The notes under the pieces: generated by a model
The model's input: the letters and a program-made list of their open reading frames with translations, nothing else
Told to the model about the DNA's origin: nothing
Database searches by the model: none
Source: Polychytrium aggregatum
Lineage: Eukaryota > Chytridiomycota > Chytridiomycetes > Polychytriales
Reading direction: 5' to 3'
Assembly (NCBI RefSeq): GCF_025602895.1
Contig: NW_026516259.1
Coordinates: 236,296 to 300,295 of the forward strand
Length of the DNA: 64,000 nucleotides
Part shown: in pieces, positions 21,151 through 33,820 of the stretch
Numbering within the stretch: the stretch's first letter is position 1
Layout: the number at the start of each line of letters is the position of its first letter
Made by a program: the position numbers and the translations under genes

Positions 21151-22240
21151 CTAATGCGCATTCTCAACAGCGGTCTCGTCCGACTTTTCTGTCTCGGTCT
21201 TTGGCTGGTGGGGATGGGAGCAGCACGAGTTGAAGATTGAGGATTCGACAATCCATTCACGACAGCATCAACCAAAATCGTGGGACGGGCAAGCCATAGC
21301 AATTAGGAGAGGAGGCAAAGGCGGCACTCGGAGGGCAGCCACAGGGCAAGCAAGCATGGTGCACCAAAAGCCCGACAGATGCAATCTCTCCATCCAGGCC
21401 CATTTCCTACCTGCTTGTTTGTTGTGGCGGCCTGGCCAAAACGCTCCTCACGCTTGCGCTTCTTCTCCTCCTCCTCTGTAGACATTCGAGGTGTCGTTCC
21501 GTAGCATTTTGAACATGTCTGGTCAGATCAGCTGCATGCAGATCGCAGTCGCAGTCACAGTCCAGCGGGCAGAGACAATCCCATCGAATCGAATCGGTAG
21601 CCGGGCGCACACAAGCCCAGCTTCAACTGCCGGGCTCTACGGCGATGCACACTGAGGGGGCATTCAGCTGCGGACAGATCGAGCATACCAGTAGACGGCT
21701 TAGGCTTGCTCGTCTCCAGCCCAAAGCGCTCTCGTCGCTTGGCAACAGCGGGATCGACCTGAAGCCATACAGGGAACGAGGGTCAGTTTGCGGTGAGCAG
21801 AGCTTTGATCTCGGTCGAGAGAGCCGAACCGCTGTATCTTGAGCCTCGTTTCGGCAGGCCTATGTACGAGCGATCGGCTTCTGGGCAAAGTTCTGTGCGG
21901 GGAGGCTTGCCTGCTTGGTCTTCCTGCCCTTGGCTGGCTCCTCGACTGTGCCAAAGCGAGCTTGTCGCTGAAGCTTCTTGTCGGTGTCATCTTGGCTCAA
22001 GGCAGCTTTCTTCTCTGTGCTCGGTGCCTTCTGATCTGGCTGCTTCTTCTGGGCCGGCTCGCTGCCAAATCGAGCCTCTCGGGCCTTTTTTTTGTCGACA
22101 AAGGTGGTTGGGGCCTGAACTCCAAAGCGCTCCTGGCGAAGCTTCAGCTTCTCCTGGTCGGTCAACGCCGATGCGGAGGCCGCCTCGGGCTTGGCGGAGG
22201 GCACGGCCGGGGCCGGCTCGTCCTTGACGTCGGCAGTCAT
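21151..22240 (-). CDS. SARNP/Tho1-like mRNA export factor (RFG-motif protein)
   Basis: Likely a nuclear mRNP protein linked to THO/TREX-type mRNA export. Exons 22240-21911, 21758-21689, 21475-21411 and 21204-21151 give about 172 aa. The hallmark is repeated basic RFG motifs, as in the C-terminal halves of SARNP and Tho1: KLKLRQERFG, KKAREARFG, KLQRQARFG, AKRRERFG and KRKREERFG. The last exon is acidic (PKTETEKSDETAVENAH). No SAP domain, which normally opens these proteins, can be seen upstream. The first intron works in frame only if its donor is GC (CAG then GCAAGC). The start at 22240 is chosen; the frame is open to an ATG at 22384. Confidence 0.68.
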
Positions 22241-22674
22241 TGGCGATGCGGTGTTTGTGGGTACGGGTGGCAGGATTCCCTGCAGGCGATCAGATCGATG
22301 CAGAGGCGGCGGCCAGGGCAAGCGAGCCAGGCCCGTCGCGCCATACCGGACGCTGCCGATCACAGCGCGTCCGGCGATGCCCATCGCAGCACCTCAATCA
22401 CAGATGCGGTCCGCTGGGACAAGGTCCGCATCTGTGGTGGTGGAGAGTCCATGCATCGGATAGAATGTGTATTCGGGATCCAGAGGGGGCAGCCATCGGT
22501 ACCGAACCGGGGCGGGTCATTTCGTTTTATGGATGCAGTATCGTCTATTGTCATCACATTGCTTTCACCGTCGCAGTCACCATAGCTGTGGAATCACAAT
22601 CATCACGACTGCGCTTGCATATTGTCTTGCTTTGATTGCCGCAAGTAGCAAAGGGCATATCAAAGCTGAGGGCT
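22241..22674. other. Intergenic region upstream of SARNP-like gene
   Basis: About 430 bp with no gene recognised. I looked here for a SAP-domain exon of the SARNP-like gene and saw none. Confidence 0.45.
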
Positions 22675-25370
22675 TCATGTTTCACTTGCGAGATCCTCCA
22701 TGGGCACCTGTTCCTGGTAGCCCTTTGTCCTCATGAACCATCGTCGAATCCACGAGACATGCTCGGGAGCGCCAGGATGAGCCTCATCTGATCGTGCTGA
22801 GACGCCGATGTACTGGATGTCGCCGCCTGGGCACCCCAGGCGGGTGCCGAAGACTCGGTAGAGCCCGTCGCCGATGCCTAAAGGGGTTGACAGTCCGCCG
22901 GTCAATAAACCAGTCAGGGGCCGTGAGCGACCCGTTTGGTTCGTCCGTTCGCCGCAGTGTGGAAAGAAGATGGAGCCGTTAGAGTGTGTTGCCAGGGCCA
23001 GGACATGTGTTGTATACGACTCGGGGTACGGGTAGCCCCACACAGATGATCGCAGCGACGGTGCAGTACTTACGTTCCCACGTCATACCGAGTACTTCGC
23101 CGGCATACCAAATCGGCACGCCGCTCGCAAAGAATAGAAATGCCGCCAGGGCTTCCTTGGGTGCCTCCATGACACTGAATACGATCAGGAACAGTGTGCT
23201 GGCACAAAAGATCACTGGGACAATGATCCAAACCCGGAACGGGCGCTCCAAGTTGGGCGCACGGTACCGCAGCAGCAGCAAACCAAGGACCGCCAGCAGA
23301 TAGAATGTCCAAGCAATCATCGAATAGAATGTCACCAGAGACGTGAACGAGCCCACGCTGACAAAGAAGACGGAGATGAGGCCTTGGATAACCAACGCAT
23401 TCAGCGGTGTCTTGAAGCGAGGATGCACTTGTGCAAAGACCGGCGGTATATCCCCATGCTTCGCAGAGGCCATAAGCACCCGTGCACTTGTGAAGACGGA
23501 GCCGTTGGCAGCGCCAAAGGTCGATCCGATGACGATGATGGGGATGATGATTCCGCCGACATGGCCAAACACGTTTTTACCAAAGTCCTGATAAAGCAGA
23601 GGACATCAATTTGGCGATGGTCAGCGCAAACAACGATGAAAGCACGACCGACGTCGGGTTCAGCCATGGAGCAAGGGCAGCAAGAAAGACAAACTGCTCA
23701 GGACCCAGTGAATATCGTGAGCGCGCCGCTTCATGATATGACGGCATCAGATGATCACACAATCAGCACCAATTCATCGAAGCCCACAGTCTGGCCAGCC
23801 TAGCCAGCCTAGCCAGCTAGCCTCGACCGGCCGACTGTCTCGCTCGCTGATTCATACCATAGCAACTGACGCAGATTTGACAATCACATCTTCGGGAAGG
23901 ACGGCGTAGTAGGCCAGATTTGTCAAGAGGTAGCACACCATGATGATCAAGGGCCCTGCTATCGTGGCCTGCGGCAGGGTACGGGTTGGGTTTCGCAACT
24001 CCCCAGTGACGATGTTGAGGTTGTTCCTGCGTTGGCAATGCCCCGGGTCCACATCAGCATCAAGAGTGGCAAGGCTACCGATGATGCACAGGAAAGAGGC
24101 AGCTTCGAACGTCTGGCCAGACACACACAGTACCCAAGCCGCTGCTTACCAGCCATCGTACGCCCACAGGGCCGAATAGAGTGCCAACGCATAGTCACCC
24201 GGGTTTGTGGAGCTCCCTTGGAACGGCTCGCGGTCATAGTTGTGGCTCTTGGAGGCGCCCTCGGCCAGGATCACGCAGCCGATGCCTCCGATAACCAACA
24301 GACTGACCAGCTTCAAGGACGTAAAGATGTTTTGGACCCAGGTGCCCAGGCGAGTCGATAGGCAGTTCAGCAACGTCAGGACGGCGATGCACAGAGCGGC
24401 AATCAGCCGAGTGAGCCACACCGGGGCTACACCCCCGGGGTGTCCATAGTATATCAGTCGGACGACATACTCGGCAAAGATCATAGTGATGATGGCGATC
24501 GAGCCCGGGCGGGTGCACACCACCCCGGTCCAGGAGAACAGAAACGCGGGCAGGGTGCCATAGGCCTTGAGCAGATAGGGGTGTTCGCCGCCCGATATCG
24601 GGTACATGGTGCCAAGCTCGGCATAGCACAGCGAACCCGTCAGTGCCAGCAGGCCCGCGATGAGCCAGACAGAAAGAGCGGCGCCTGGGGTGGAGTTTCG
24701 TTAACGAAAGAGTCAGCGATCGAGTTCATGCACACTGGGCAGCCCTGGCGGTTGAGACGACGACCTGGTCGACATAAACCTCGCCGGCGGCTCGATCGTC
24801 CCCATCGCAGACCCTTGAATGCTCTTCCAGTGCCGAGAAAGGCTGCTCCCACTGCATCCATAACTTGGACAGTCCTCGATATCCCTTGGATGTCCTCTGC
24901 TGTCCTCGATTGCGCTCGATTGTGCTCGATGGACCCCTGGCCCTCGACGAAAAAGTGGACGTTGTTCACATACCGACGCTTTCTGTGTAGCCCAGGACCG
25001 GTCCAGGACTCGCAAAGATTCCGCTGCCGATGGACATGCCTATGATGATGGACAGGCCCTCGAACAGCCCCATGTTGGTTTCCAGGTCTTGGTCGTCCTT
25101 TGACAGTGAGATGGAGAGAGGGAAGGACTGCGACAGGGGAGTAAAGTCGAACGACGAGCTGGCCGCCTTGGCTATTGTCGGGTGCTCCATGTCGTCCAAG
25201 TCGTCGTCGTCGTCGAAAGGCGTGGACGGCACCGGAAAGCGCCCCGTCCTGGATCCTGCTGCGTTGCCTTCGAGGTCGCTTCCTGTCGACACATCAGACT
25301 CGAATGATGGGCGGATCGCGCTCGAAGACGCCTGGGTCCTGTATAGGCTCTGGCCGGCGGTGCTCTCCAT
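22675..25370 (-). CDS. APC-superfamily amino-acid transporter (LAT/SLC7-like)
   Basis: Multi-pass membrane protein predicted to move amino acids across the plasma or vacuolar membrane. Exons 25370-24974, 24684-24150, 24026-23858, 23587-23074 and 22796-22675 join in phase to about 578 aa. About 110 cytosolic residues (acidic DDDDDLDDME) come first. The first membrane helix carries the family substrate-binding motif: SIIIGMSIGSGIFASPGPVL. Further helices include LSVWLIAGLLALTGSLCYAE with the LGTMYPISGGEHPYLL motif, GPLIIMVCYLLTNLAYYAVL, GHVGGIIIPIIVIGSTFGAA and SMIAWTFYLLAVLGLLLLRY. The order matches L-type or methionine-permease-like fungal members; the substrate cannot be told. It is divergent from FIG4 with 543 bp between the start codons. 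Confidence 0.87.
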
Positions 25371-25913
25371 GAGGGGTGCTGGCGGACGGCCAAAAGGCAG
25401 AAGGGACGGAGCGGAAGGGCACTTGGTGGAGGGGAGGTGTGCCGGGGGTGGGGCCAGGACCGAGACTCTTGGCTGCTTTGGTTGACGATGGCCGATCGAT
25501 GGAGAGAAAGGCTTGGGGAGCCAAAAGTCGCACGCTCGACAGAGAGTTTGTGGCAGCGCCGCCGCACACCTTCCGCCCACATCGCCTTTGGCCCCTTTCG
25601 CTTTGCTTGGCTGCCATCCGGACCAGCCCACCAGCACCTCCGCCTGCCCATGAAGCCGTCGCAGCCGTCCGCGGCCCATCCAGAGGCCCATCCAGAGGCC
25701 CACCCAGAAGCACATTCGGTGGGAAACAGCAATCATGTCGTCCTGAGGTGGGCCCAGAGCATCAATCCATCGGGCCCGAGGCCGGCAGCTGGCATTCGCT
25801 TCGGATCCTGGTAGCCCTCGTCTCGGATGCCGCCCAACCACAGACTTCCTGCATATTCCCGTCTCGACTCACTTGCTTGTGTCCGTCCTCCGGGGGCTTT
25901 TCGCCTCCACTCC
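25371..25913. promoter_or_regulatory. Shared divergent intergenic region (transporter / FIG4)
   Basis: The only sequence between two start codons facing away from each other, so it must hold both promoters. It is GC-rich and contains a CCATCCAGAGGC-type direct repeat at about 25677-25700. No specific element identified. Confidence 0.5.
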
Positions 25914-28900
25914 ATGCACTGTCGTTCTACTCGCAACATTTCTCGCCACAGCAAGTTTACTCTCTATGAAACCAAAGCCGTAAGTGTCTCGCTTTTGTCT
26001 CTGTTGCAGGACAACAATGCGACCTGCAACCTGCAACCCATCCGGCGGCCCGCCCCTGTGATAAACTAACTGACGCTGCCGGCACTCTCGTCCAGCGGTT
26101 CTATATGGTTGGCTCCAACCAGGCCGACGACCATTTCCGGGTTCTCAAGATCGACCGAACCATTCCGACCGAGCTCAACATCACCGAGGATGATTATGTG
26201 TATTCGAAGCAGGAAATCCGCGAACTGCTGACAATGATCGAGGAAGGCAACAAAGTATCGGGCGGTTTGCACCGAGTGTCGTCATTTTTCGGGATCGTAG
26301 GTGCGTTTCGTCGGCTTGGCGATGCGTACGTCCAGAGCAACACCGATTCGAACAGGACGCTGTCCGATTTGTCTGGTGGGGCGGCGGGCTCCTTGGTTGG
26401 GCTGAGGAGGAACAAATCACGACAGACATCAGCACGGACGAAGCATGCCAGGCGTGGTGCAGACATACTAGCGACATGGACTTGTTACATACCGCAAGGC
26501 GATGCAGCGCAGCGAGCGAGCGTTGACGCAATGTGCATCCTGCTGTCGCTCAAGCCGCCAAAGCTGCGTTTGGCCGAAGGAAAACGGCATTCACCAGCGC
26601 TTTGAATTTTCCGCTTCTCACTTTTTCTATCCGCTATGGCTTTCCTGGCTTACCTGCATTGGTCTCTGCTCCATCCATCATCAGGATTCGTCAAGTTCCT
26701 TGAGGGCTACTACATCATCCTTATCACCAAGCGGAGCGCCGTCGCACTGCTGGGCGGCCATTACGTTTACCACATCGACGATACGCTGCTGATCAGCGTG
26801 CCAGGACCGGGATCGAAATACGACCGCAAGCCCGACGAGTCGAGGTCGGTGCTTATATGACTGTGCAGCAGTGTGCGACTTTGTTCCCAAGTGCTTGTCG
26901 AGCGACTTCTTGAATCAAATAGGCCGTAACCCGCTGCGATTTTGTCGGCTTTGAATACCCCAGATACCTCCAGATCTTTGGGCAGGTCGATCTCAGCAAG
27001 AACTTTTACTTCAGCTACACGTACGACATCACTCAATGTCTGCAAAACAACTTGGCTCGGCCGCCAGGTCGGTCCAACTTCTCTCCCAACGAGATGTTTG
27101 TATGGAACAAGTACTTGCTCGAGAATGGATTCAAATCCTTGACTTCGGACTGGTCGCTTCCGATCATCCATGGCTTCGTGGATCAATCAAGTACGGCGTG
27201 TGCAGGCTGACATGATTCCGGTCCACACTTGCATCGCCACGTGTCGTCAAACAAGTCTTCCCAAGCTAACCCGTTGGCTGTCATAGGAATCAGCGTCTAC
27301 GGACACAATATCTTCGTCACCTTGATTGCCAGACGGTCGCGCTACTTTGCTGGGGCGCGATTTCTCAAGCGGGGCGTCAATGACAAGGTAGTCCGAGAAG
27401 AGATGATTCGTACGAGCGACTTGGGCAACGGGTCATTTGCAGCCAAGCCCATGTACTGACCGGCTGCATATCCCGTCGATCAAACGACAATAGGGCTATG
27501 TCGCCAACGATGTTGAAACCGAGCAGATTGTACACGATGCCACCACGACCTCGTTCTATCGCCCGACTGGACGATCGGGACGAAAGCCGGCATATACTTC
27601 CTTTGTCCAGCATCGCGGCTCGATTCCACTTTCGTGGTCCCAGCTTGTTTCCAACATGCAGCCCAAGCCCCCGATCAGCTGTAAGATTATTGCCACGTCG
27701 CCATTTGCGCTGATGTAGCACCAAGCATCGAGCAGATCACCGCTTACCCATCCTGGTTCTCTTTCTAGTGGACTGGATCGATCCCTTCTTTCACATGGCC
27801 GCACTCCACTTTGACAACATGTTCAAGCGCTATGGATGTCCAATCATTGTGCTCAATCTCATCAAGGTAGGGTTGATGCGAAGCAGCGGTTGAGGTGTGA
27901 GCTAGTCAGGGGAAGCTTGCCAGAAGGAAAATCCGTGCAATCGGCAAGGGCGCGGATTGAGCAGTGCTGATACGTGTATAATGGGGCCCCGCTTGTAGGC
28001 CAAAGAAAAAACACCTCGAGAATCTGTGCTGCTGGAGGAGTTTTCGCAGTCCATCGCCTACCTGAACCAGTTCCTGCCAGCGGACAAAAAGATTCGATAT
28101 ATACCGTGGGACATGGCGAACGCATCAAAGAGGTATGCAGCAGTACTGCTGGGTTGCCCACCCAATGCCGCTGGGCTCCACCCAATGTCGGCCGACGAGA
28201 AAGCGTGGCTTGCATGGGCTCCGGGTCTATCCTTGGCAAAGCGCACCTGCGCAGAGATGTTTTCCCTGGCAACTGTGCAGTTGGTGGTTCTGGCAACTGG
28301 TTGGTGCGCAAGGTCTGATTGAGTTTCCACCATCAGCAACGCGGAAGACGTCATAGGAGTGTTGGAAGATCTGGCTGAGGAAGTACTGGCCACGACTGGA
28401 TTCTTCCACAGTGGCCCCGAGCCCTACACCAACGCTCTGAAGCGGGCAAAGTCGCACGGAGATCCCAACCAAAAGGTCAATCGGATCCTGGGTCGTTGCC
28501 AGAACGGCGTTGTGCGCACCAACTGCATCGATTGTCTGGATCGAACAAATGCCGCGCAGTTTGTGATTGGCAAATGTGCCCTCGGGTATCAGGTGGGTCC
28601 AGGCCTCTTGGCAATGGTTTGAACCCATTCGGCGATAGCACGGTCGAGAGCAAGCCATATTTGGATCCAACAAGTAGCAAGCGCTAGAGTGGGCATTTAT
28701 CAGTGGGGCAGTGCCGCTGTAACTCGCGCTCAGTGCCAGCAGGAGTAGTCGCCTGACTCGCCATCGGCATCATCACTCCTTCTTGCAGCTTCATGCCCTT
28801 GGGGTCTTATCCCATCCTTCAGTGCCTTTTGACTCCGACGCCATCAATTTGCTGAATGCCATGTACCACGATCACGGCGACACAATAGCTTTGCAGTACG

Positions 28901-30686
28901 GCGGCTCACATCTGGTCAACACCATGGAGACATACCGCAAGATCAGTCCCCTGACAAGTCACTCGCGAGACATGATCGAGAGCATTCGCAGATACTACAG
29001 CAACTCTTTCACAGATGCCGAGAAGCAGGTGGGTTGATTATGGCCGTTTCTTTGTCAGGGCAGGGTTGTTTCGTGATGCTGTGGCAATACTCTGTCTCTA
29101 ATGCGGCTGAGGCATCCAGGACGCTATGAATTTATTCATCGGCAACTATGTGGCTGATCCCTCAAAGCCCATGCTCTGGGAGATGAACAATGACTTTTAT
29201 CTGCATAACGAGGATCCACGGCGTCGAACGCCGACCATCAGGTTTGCATCGCTGTCGGCGGAAGGTTAGACACAGCGCCATTCGCAGTCATGTTCGGGGT
29301 TTGCTTGCCTATTTTCTTCTAATACGTTCATTTGTCGCTCTCATTCGTTGCCCAGCTATACGATGTGGTGGACACGGGAGCATCTCAACGAGCACAAAGC
29401 AGTCACCTTCTCGCGGTCTGGTGGCGACCGATATATCTTGGACGACGGGTTTTTCGAGGACTACTATCGACCCAAGGTGTATACCTCGTTTGCGCGCCTG
29501 TTTGCCTACAATATGATCAGTACATATAGCCGCAGCGGCACCAGTGACGAGAGTTGGATCAACGCCAGTCCCTTCATGGTGCGGGCCATGCAAGGCCCCC
29601 AAAACCGGTAAGGATTGCGAAACTATTGGATGCCCGACCACGCTGATTGTAATAGGCGTGTCTTGACTACACGAGGCACTGCTGCATGATACGCCATCTA
29701 ACTCAGTCCGAGTCCCATGTTTCGCGTGTATGATCGGATGATCTTTTCTCAATCCTGCTGCGGCTTGTGATGAATGGCGCGACTGTAATCTAATGGCACG
29801 GTTGTCTCGGTTCGGTTGTCCCTACCCCCTTTCCCCTTCTTCTCTGTGCACTCGTTTGTGTCTACCCCTTTCTCTACTCCTGTTTTGATAGGGTCATGAT
29901 CTACAATCTGAACATTGGTGGAGTGCGTCGTTGGCTCAACCCCGCAAACAAACCTGTGGAGGATACGAGCGACTTTGACCGCTCAGAGCCCACTCCCGAG
30001 ACCGCCCACGAAGCCGAGGTGCAGACCGCGAATCGCGACACTAACGAGCCAGCAACCGATGATTTGGTGCCTCCGTGGTATACGGCCGGTTTGGCGACCA
30101 AGCTATTGGAGCCCGAAGTGCCAGCAAACGAAATGAAAGAATACAAGCGGTAAGAAGCTTTAGCGACCCTGTTTCCTTGTCTGCACAAGAAAGATGCGTC
30201 GATTTTACCGAGAAAATATGCTGTGGGCCGGATGCGGCCTGTTCAGTTGCCGGAGCTACTAATAAGTCGTTGGTGTGCAGGTATGTCAACAACTTCAAGC
30301 CCTCGGCAATCACTCTCTCGGCCGGAAACGTCATGATGCTGCTGCGACAGTCAGCGCTACTACCTGCGGGCACGGCCGCGAGTGCTCCAAGCCAAGTGTT
30401 TGTGGATCCACATGCCTCGTCGCATCCAGACTACCAAGTGTTCCAGAGCTTTTTGGAGAAGAATGGCGAGGATCCACACCTCTCAAGCGCCTCTACCTCG
30501 GACCAGCATCTCTACCAGACGTACGCTACGACCTTGGGCAAGTGGAGCTACTACATCGGCCCTCCCTCCTCCAAGAGCAGACAGCAGCAGGACCTGTCCC
30601 GCCAAAAGTCATATTCCCAGTGGCTCGAAAAGGGGCGGTTTGTTGGCACGCGGCCGCCAAAGAGCCACAAGCCCCTCCACATGTAA
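25914..30686 (+). CDS. FIG4: Polyphosphoinositide phosphatase FIG4 (Sac domain)
   Basis: Sac-type lipid phosphatase that removes the 5-phosphate of PtdIns(3,5)P2 and works with the Fab1/PIKfyve-Vac14 complex on vacuole and endosome membranes. Fourteen exons join in phase to 903 aa, close to yeast and human length: 25914-25979, 26096-26300, 26685-26844, 26964-27190, 27287-27387, 27494-27680, 27769-27866, 27999-28132, 28337-28592, 28789-29028, 29120-29241, 29356-29607, 29892-30149, 30281-30686. Key features are [18 protein letters not shown] at the start, [31 protein letters not shown], the catalytic CX5R(T/S) motif in [16 protein letters not shown], and [20 protein letters not shown]. The C-terminal extension from about residue 790 is less conserved. 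Confidence 0.96.
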
Positions 30687-31056
30687 ACCTGTCGCCTGCC
30701 TGAGCCGCGAGACTTGGAGATGGCAGATTGTCTTGGCGGGTGCATGCACGGTACCGGCAAGGACCGCAGAAAGCGCAGACGCCATACACTGTATTCAGAA
30801 ATAAGCCGAGACCTGCCCCCATTTCCATGTTGATGGCGTCGTCTGTGAAAGCCAGCACCCATGTTTCTTGTGGCCGCTGCGCCGCTGTGACGTCACCGCT
30901 GCTGCGCGCCGGCCCGCGCAGCCGCACTCGATCCGCGTCCGCCGCCGGATCGATCCGCGAGGCTCAAAAAAAAATTTGCTGTGGGTGGCCGAGCCACGGA
31001 GCGGACACACCGGACACCCGTCTCTGGTCTGCATCTCCCGCCACCACCCCATCACC
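30687..31056. other. Intergenic region FIG4 to eIF2 beta, with a solo Fanzor terminal fragment
   Basis: Tandem plus-strand genes about 370 bp apart. A fragment at 30785-30835 resembles the end of the Fanzor family. An A-rich run (about 30966-30974) lies shortly before the eIF2 beta start. Confidence 0.5.
30785..30835 (-). mobile_element. Solo terminal fragment resembling the Fanzor element end (fragment E)
   Basis: TACACTGTATTCAGAAATAA matches the end motif of copy D (TACACTTTATTCAGAAAAAA) with two differences in 20. The word TTTCCATG follows at the same distance in both. No coding part of the element is attached. It could be a short footprint or partial copy left in the FIG4 3-prime region. 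Confidence 0.5.
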
Positions 31057-33189
31057 ATGCCCAAGAAGATCGTCGAGGACGACATTGTCGTCGAGAACAT
31101 CGAGGACGGCGAGGCCGCCAACAAAGAAGAGCCTGTCGAGGACGCCGGAGCCGTAAGCATCGTCCCCGAGGCAGCCACTGCAGCAGCGGGCTTTTGGGCG
31201 AGAGACCCTCCAAAACGGAACAGCAATCACAGGGCACAAGTCCGGCGGTGGGAGGCCATGGCCCGAGCAGGACAAGCTTGCGGGACGGATGCGAGGATTC
31301 CCGGAAAAAATCAAGCACTATGATATACGGAGACCTCCCCCTGGAGCTGCAGTGCATCGGCGCCCTGCTTTGAGCCCCTGCCGCAAATAGATCTGTCTGA
31401 AGCTGAAGCCTTCGATGATCTGCAGCCCGCTGTCCTGCCGTCGATGTCGCGATCGACGGAGGCTGGGAAGTAGCCGGGGGGGGGGGCGGATCACACTCGG
31501 CCTGGTTCTCGAATCATTCCAGATCACCAACCGCGGCGCAGATGCGGGCACGGCCACGAGGGCAATGCTTCTGATCTAGCGAGTCAGCTTGATGCTGTGG
31601 TATGTCGCTGAGCTTTCACCTCTTGCTCTGCAGGGTCTCTTCGATGGCCTGAAGAAGAAGAAGAAGAAGAAGAAGGCGCCTGCCTTTGACGACATTGCTG
31701 TGGAGGAGGCTCCTGCTGAACCCGAGCCTGAGCCCGAGCCTGAGGTCCAGCCTGAAGCTGCTGAGCCGGTTGCCGATGAGGACGGCGCTGCTCTGTTTGC
31801 GGACCTGAAGAAGAAGAAGAAGAAGAAGAAGGTTGTGCTCGAGGGCGACGAAGAGGCTGCTCCTGTCGAAGAGGCCCCTGCTGAGGAGGCCCTGGACTTT
31901 GGCGAGAAGAAGAAGAAGAAGAGCAAGCGACCGAACTTGGCCGAGTTTGAGGCCTCACTCAAGGCGGACGAGGAGGAGGGTGCCGTTGATGTCGATGGAA
32001 ACGATGAGTCCACCGGCGGCGCGGGTCAAGGCCAAGATGCTTGGCTCGGCTCGAATCGCGACTACACCTACCAGGAGGTAATGGCGATGCGCTTGCTTAG
32101 CAGGGCTGCCGAGACCGTAGGGACAGGGCAGCTTGCCCACGGACAACGATCCTTTTCAATCCAACTTTACCGCAGTTCGACTATATAGCCCGAACACATC
32201 CCGACTGACAAATCCTTCCTCCCGCCCGCCTACCAGCTCCTCACCCGCGTCTTTGCCATCCTGAGGCAAAACAACCCCGAACTGGCGGGCGAGAAGCGCA
32301 AGTACACCATCGCTCCTCCCCAGGTGTTCCGCGAAGGCTCAAAGAAGTCCGTCTTTGCCAACATCACCGACATCTGCAGAAGGTAACCTGGTCGCTCACC
32401 CAGTCCGAGCCATCTGCACAAGCAACCTGGCGTCAATCTGCCGATCCCAGCGCTCGATAGTGTCGATCCCTTGGGCCTGGATCGTCGCGTGTATGCTCGA
32501 ACAGCCCTCTGCACCCTGGCACTACGCGCACTAACCGCATGACTGTTATCTCCACCTCGCTGCAGAATGCACCGTCAGCCCGATCACGTTATCCAGTACT
32601 TCCTTTCTGAACTCGGTACCACTGGCTCCGTCGACGGCAGCCAGCGGCTCGTGATCAAGGGTCGCTTCCAGCAGAAGCAGATCGAGAATGTGCTGAAGCG
32701 CTATATCAGTAAGTCGACGGGCACCGCTCACGCCATGTCACATTGTCTCGTTGCTGCATTGTTGTGTCGACCCGAGCCTTGAGCCTCTTTGTTCGGCTGA
32801 TCTTGACTGTGCCATTAATTTACCCACTGCAACTTGTTCTACACAGTGGAATATGTTACCTGCAAGACCTGCAAATCCCAAGATACCATTCTGATCAAGG
32901 AAAACCGCTTGTTCTTTGTCCAGTGTGAATCTTGTGGATGCAGACGATCTGTTGCCGCCATCAAGGCTGGTTTCAAGGCCCAGACTGAGAAGAGAGCTGG
33001 TTCGTATCTGTCACCGAATCGTGTGGCTGCCTTGACTTTGCTATGGCTTTCCTATGGCGTTGCTTTGGTTGCCGCGCATTCTCCTCGGGCTACCAATGTG
33101 TGTGGAGCCAGGCTGTTGCTGTTTCGTGTCACTAACTCTCTTTGATCATGCTTTGACACACAGCCCAGCGAGCTGCTGCCGGTGTTTGA
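31057..33189 (+). CDS. SUI3: Translation initiation factor eIF2 subunit beta
   Basis: Beta subunit of the eIF2 GTPase complex that brings initiator Met-tRNA to the 40S ribosome; it binds eIF5 and eIF2B through lysine boxes. Exons 31057-31152, 31634-32077, 32237-32382, 32566-32708, 32847-32999 and 33164-33189 give 335 aa, the normal size. Three lysine boxes are visible: [28 protein letters not shown] and [10 protein letters not shown]. The core follows with [20 protein letters not shown] and [22 protein letters not shown]2-C2 zinc ribbon has CKTCKSQ and [17 protein letters not shown]. The last exon encodes only AQRAAAGV. The intron phases all agree. Confidence 0.96.
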
Positions 33190-33820
33190 AGGATTATGGG
33201 AGGCAAACCGTCGAGGGCGCTTCTTTAGCGATGAGGCTGTTCAGATTGCTGTGCTTGTTGCTGTGCTTGTTGCGACATGTTGCTTTTCGCTGATTTTGTT
33301 ACAGCGCTTTTTGAAACACATTGATCACTCCTGCAAAACACTCTCTGTCCATTGCGCTTGAACACATTCAAGACATGCTTTCCGGGATCAGGCACATGGA
33401 TTCGCGGTTAGGCTAGGAGGCGCGTGCATACAGCTTCCCTCCCCCTTAATGCTCTTCGTAGGCCGCAGCGAGTGACCAACGACAACATGGCGCCCACGTC
33501 TCAAAGCAATATGAGCACATCCTCGATGATGGGTCTATTGGTGGGATTCTGGGGCTCGGGGTGAGCACCAACTGGCTGTTGTGTCGTCGAGGACCCTGGC
33601 GGTGCTGGTGAACGTGCACAGACTGCGGATGGGGGGCAGCCGCAGAGTCACCGGCAGGTGTCGTATGGGCAATGCATGGATCGAGGATGTCTTTGCATCC
33701 AAAGGAGTGTCACATGCCGGGCTCAAGACAGGCCGGAAAAACACGTGGTCGCTCGGTCTGGCTTCTTCGTCCATCAACCACACCGTCCCTGTCGCTCGTT
33801 GCCTCCGTCCAGACACCATC
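33190..33820. other. Intergenic region eIF2 beta to alpha/beta hydrolase
   Basis: About 630 bp between tandem plus-strand genes. No gene recognised. The stretch from 33475 on is probably the promoter and 5-prime UTR of the hydrolase. Confidence 0.5.

Noticed and set aside
28476-28502. Possible 27-nt intron in FIG4 (GTCAAT...TTGCCAG)
   Set aside because: Too short to splice, and the frame reads through into [12 protein letters not shown] without interruption, so I kept it as exon.
31640-31945. Lysine-rich low-complexity stretches considered as simple repeats
   Set aside because: They are the three lysine boxes of eIF2 beta, a functional hallmark.
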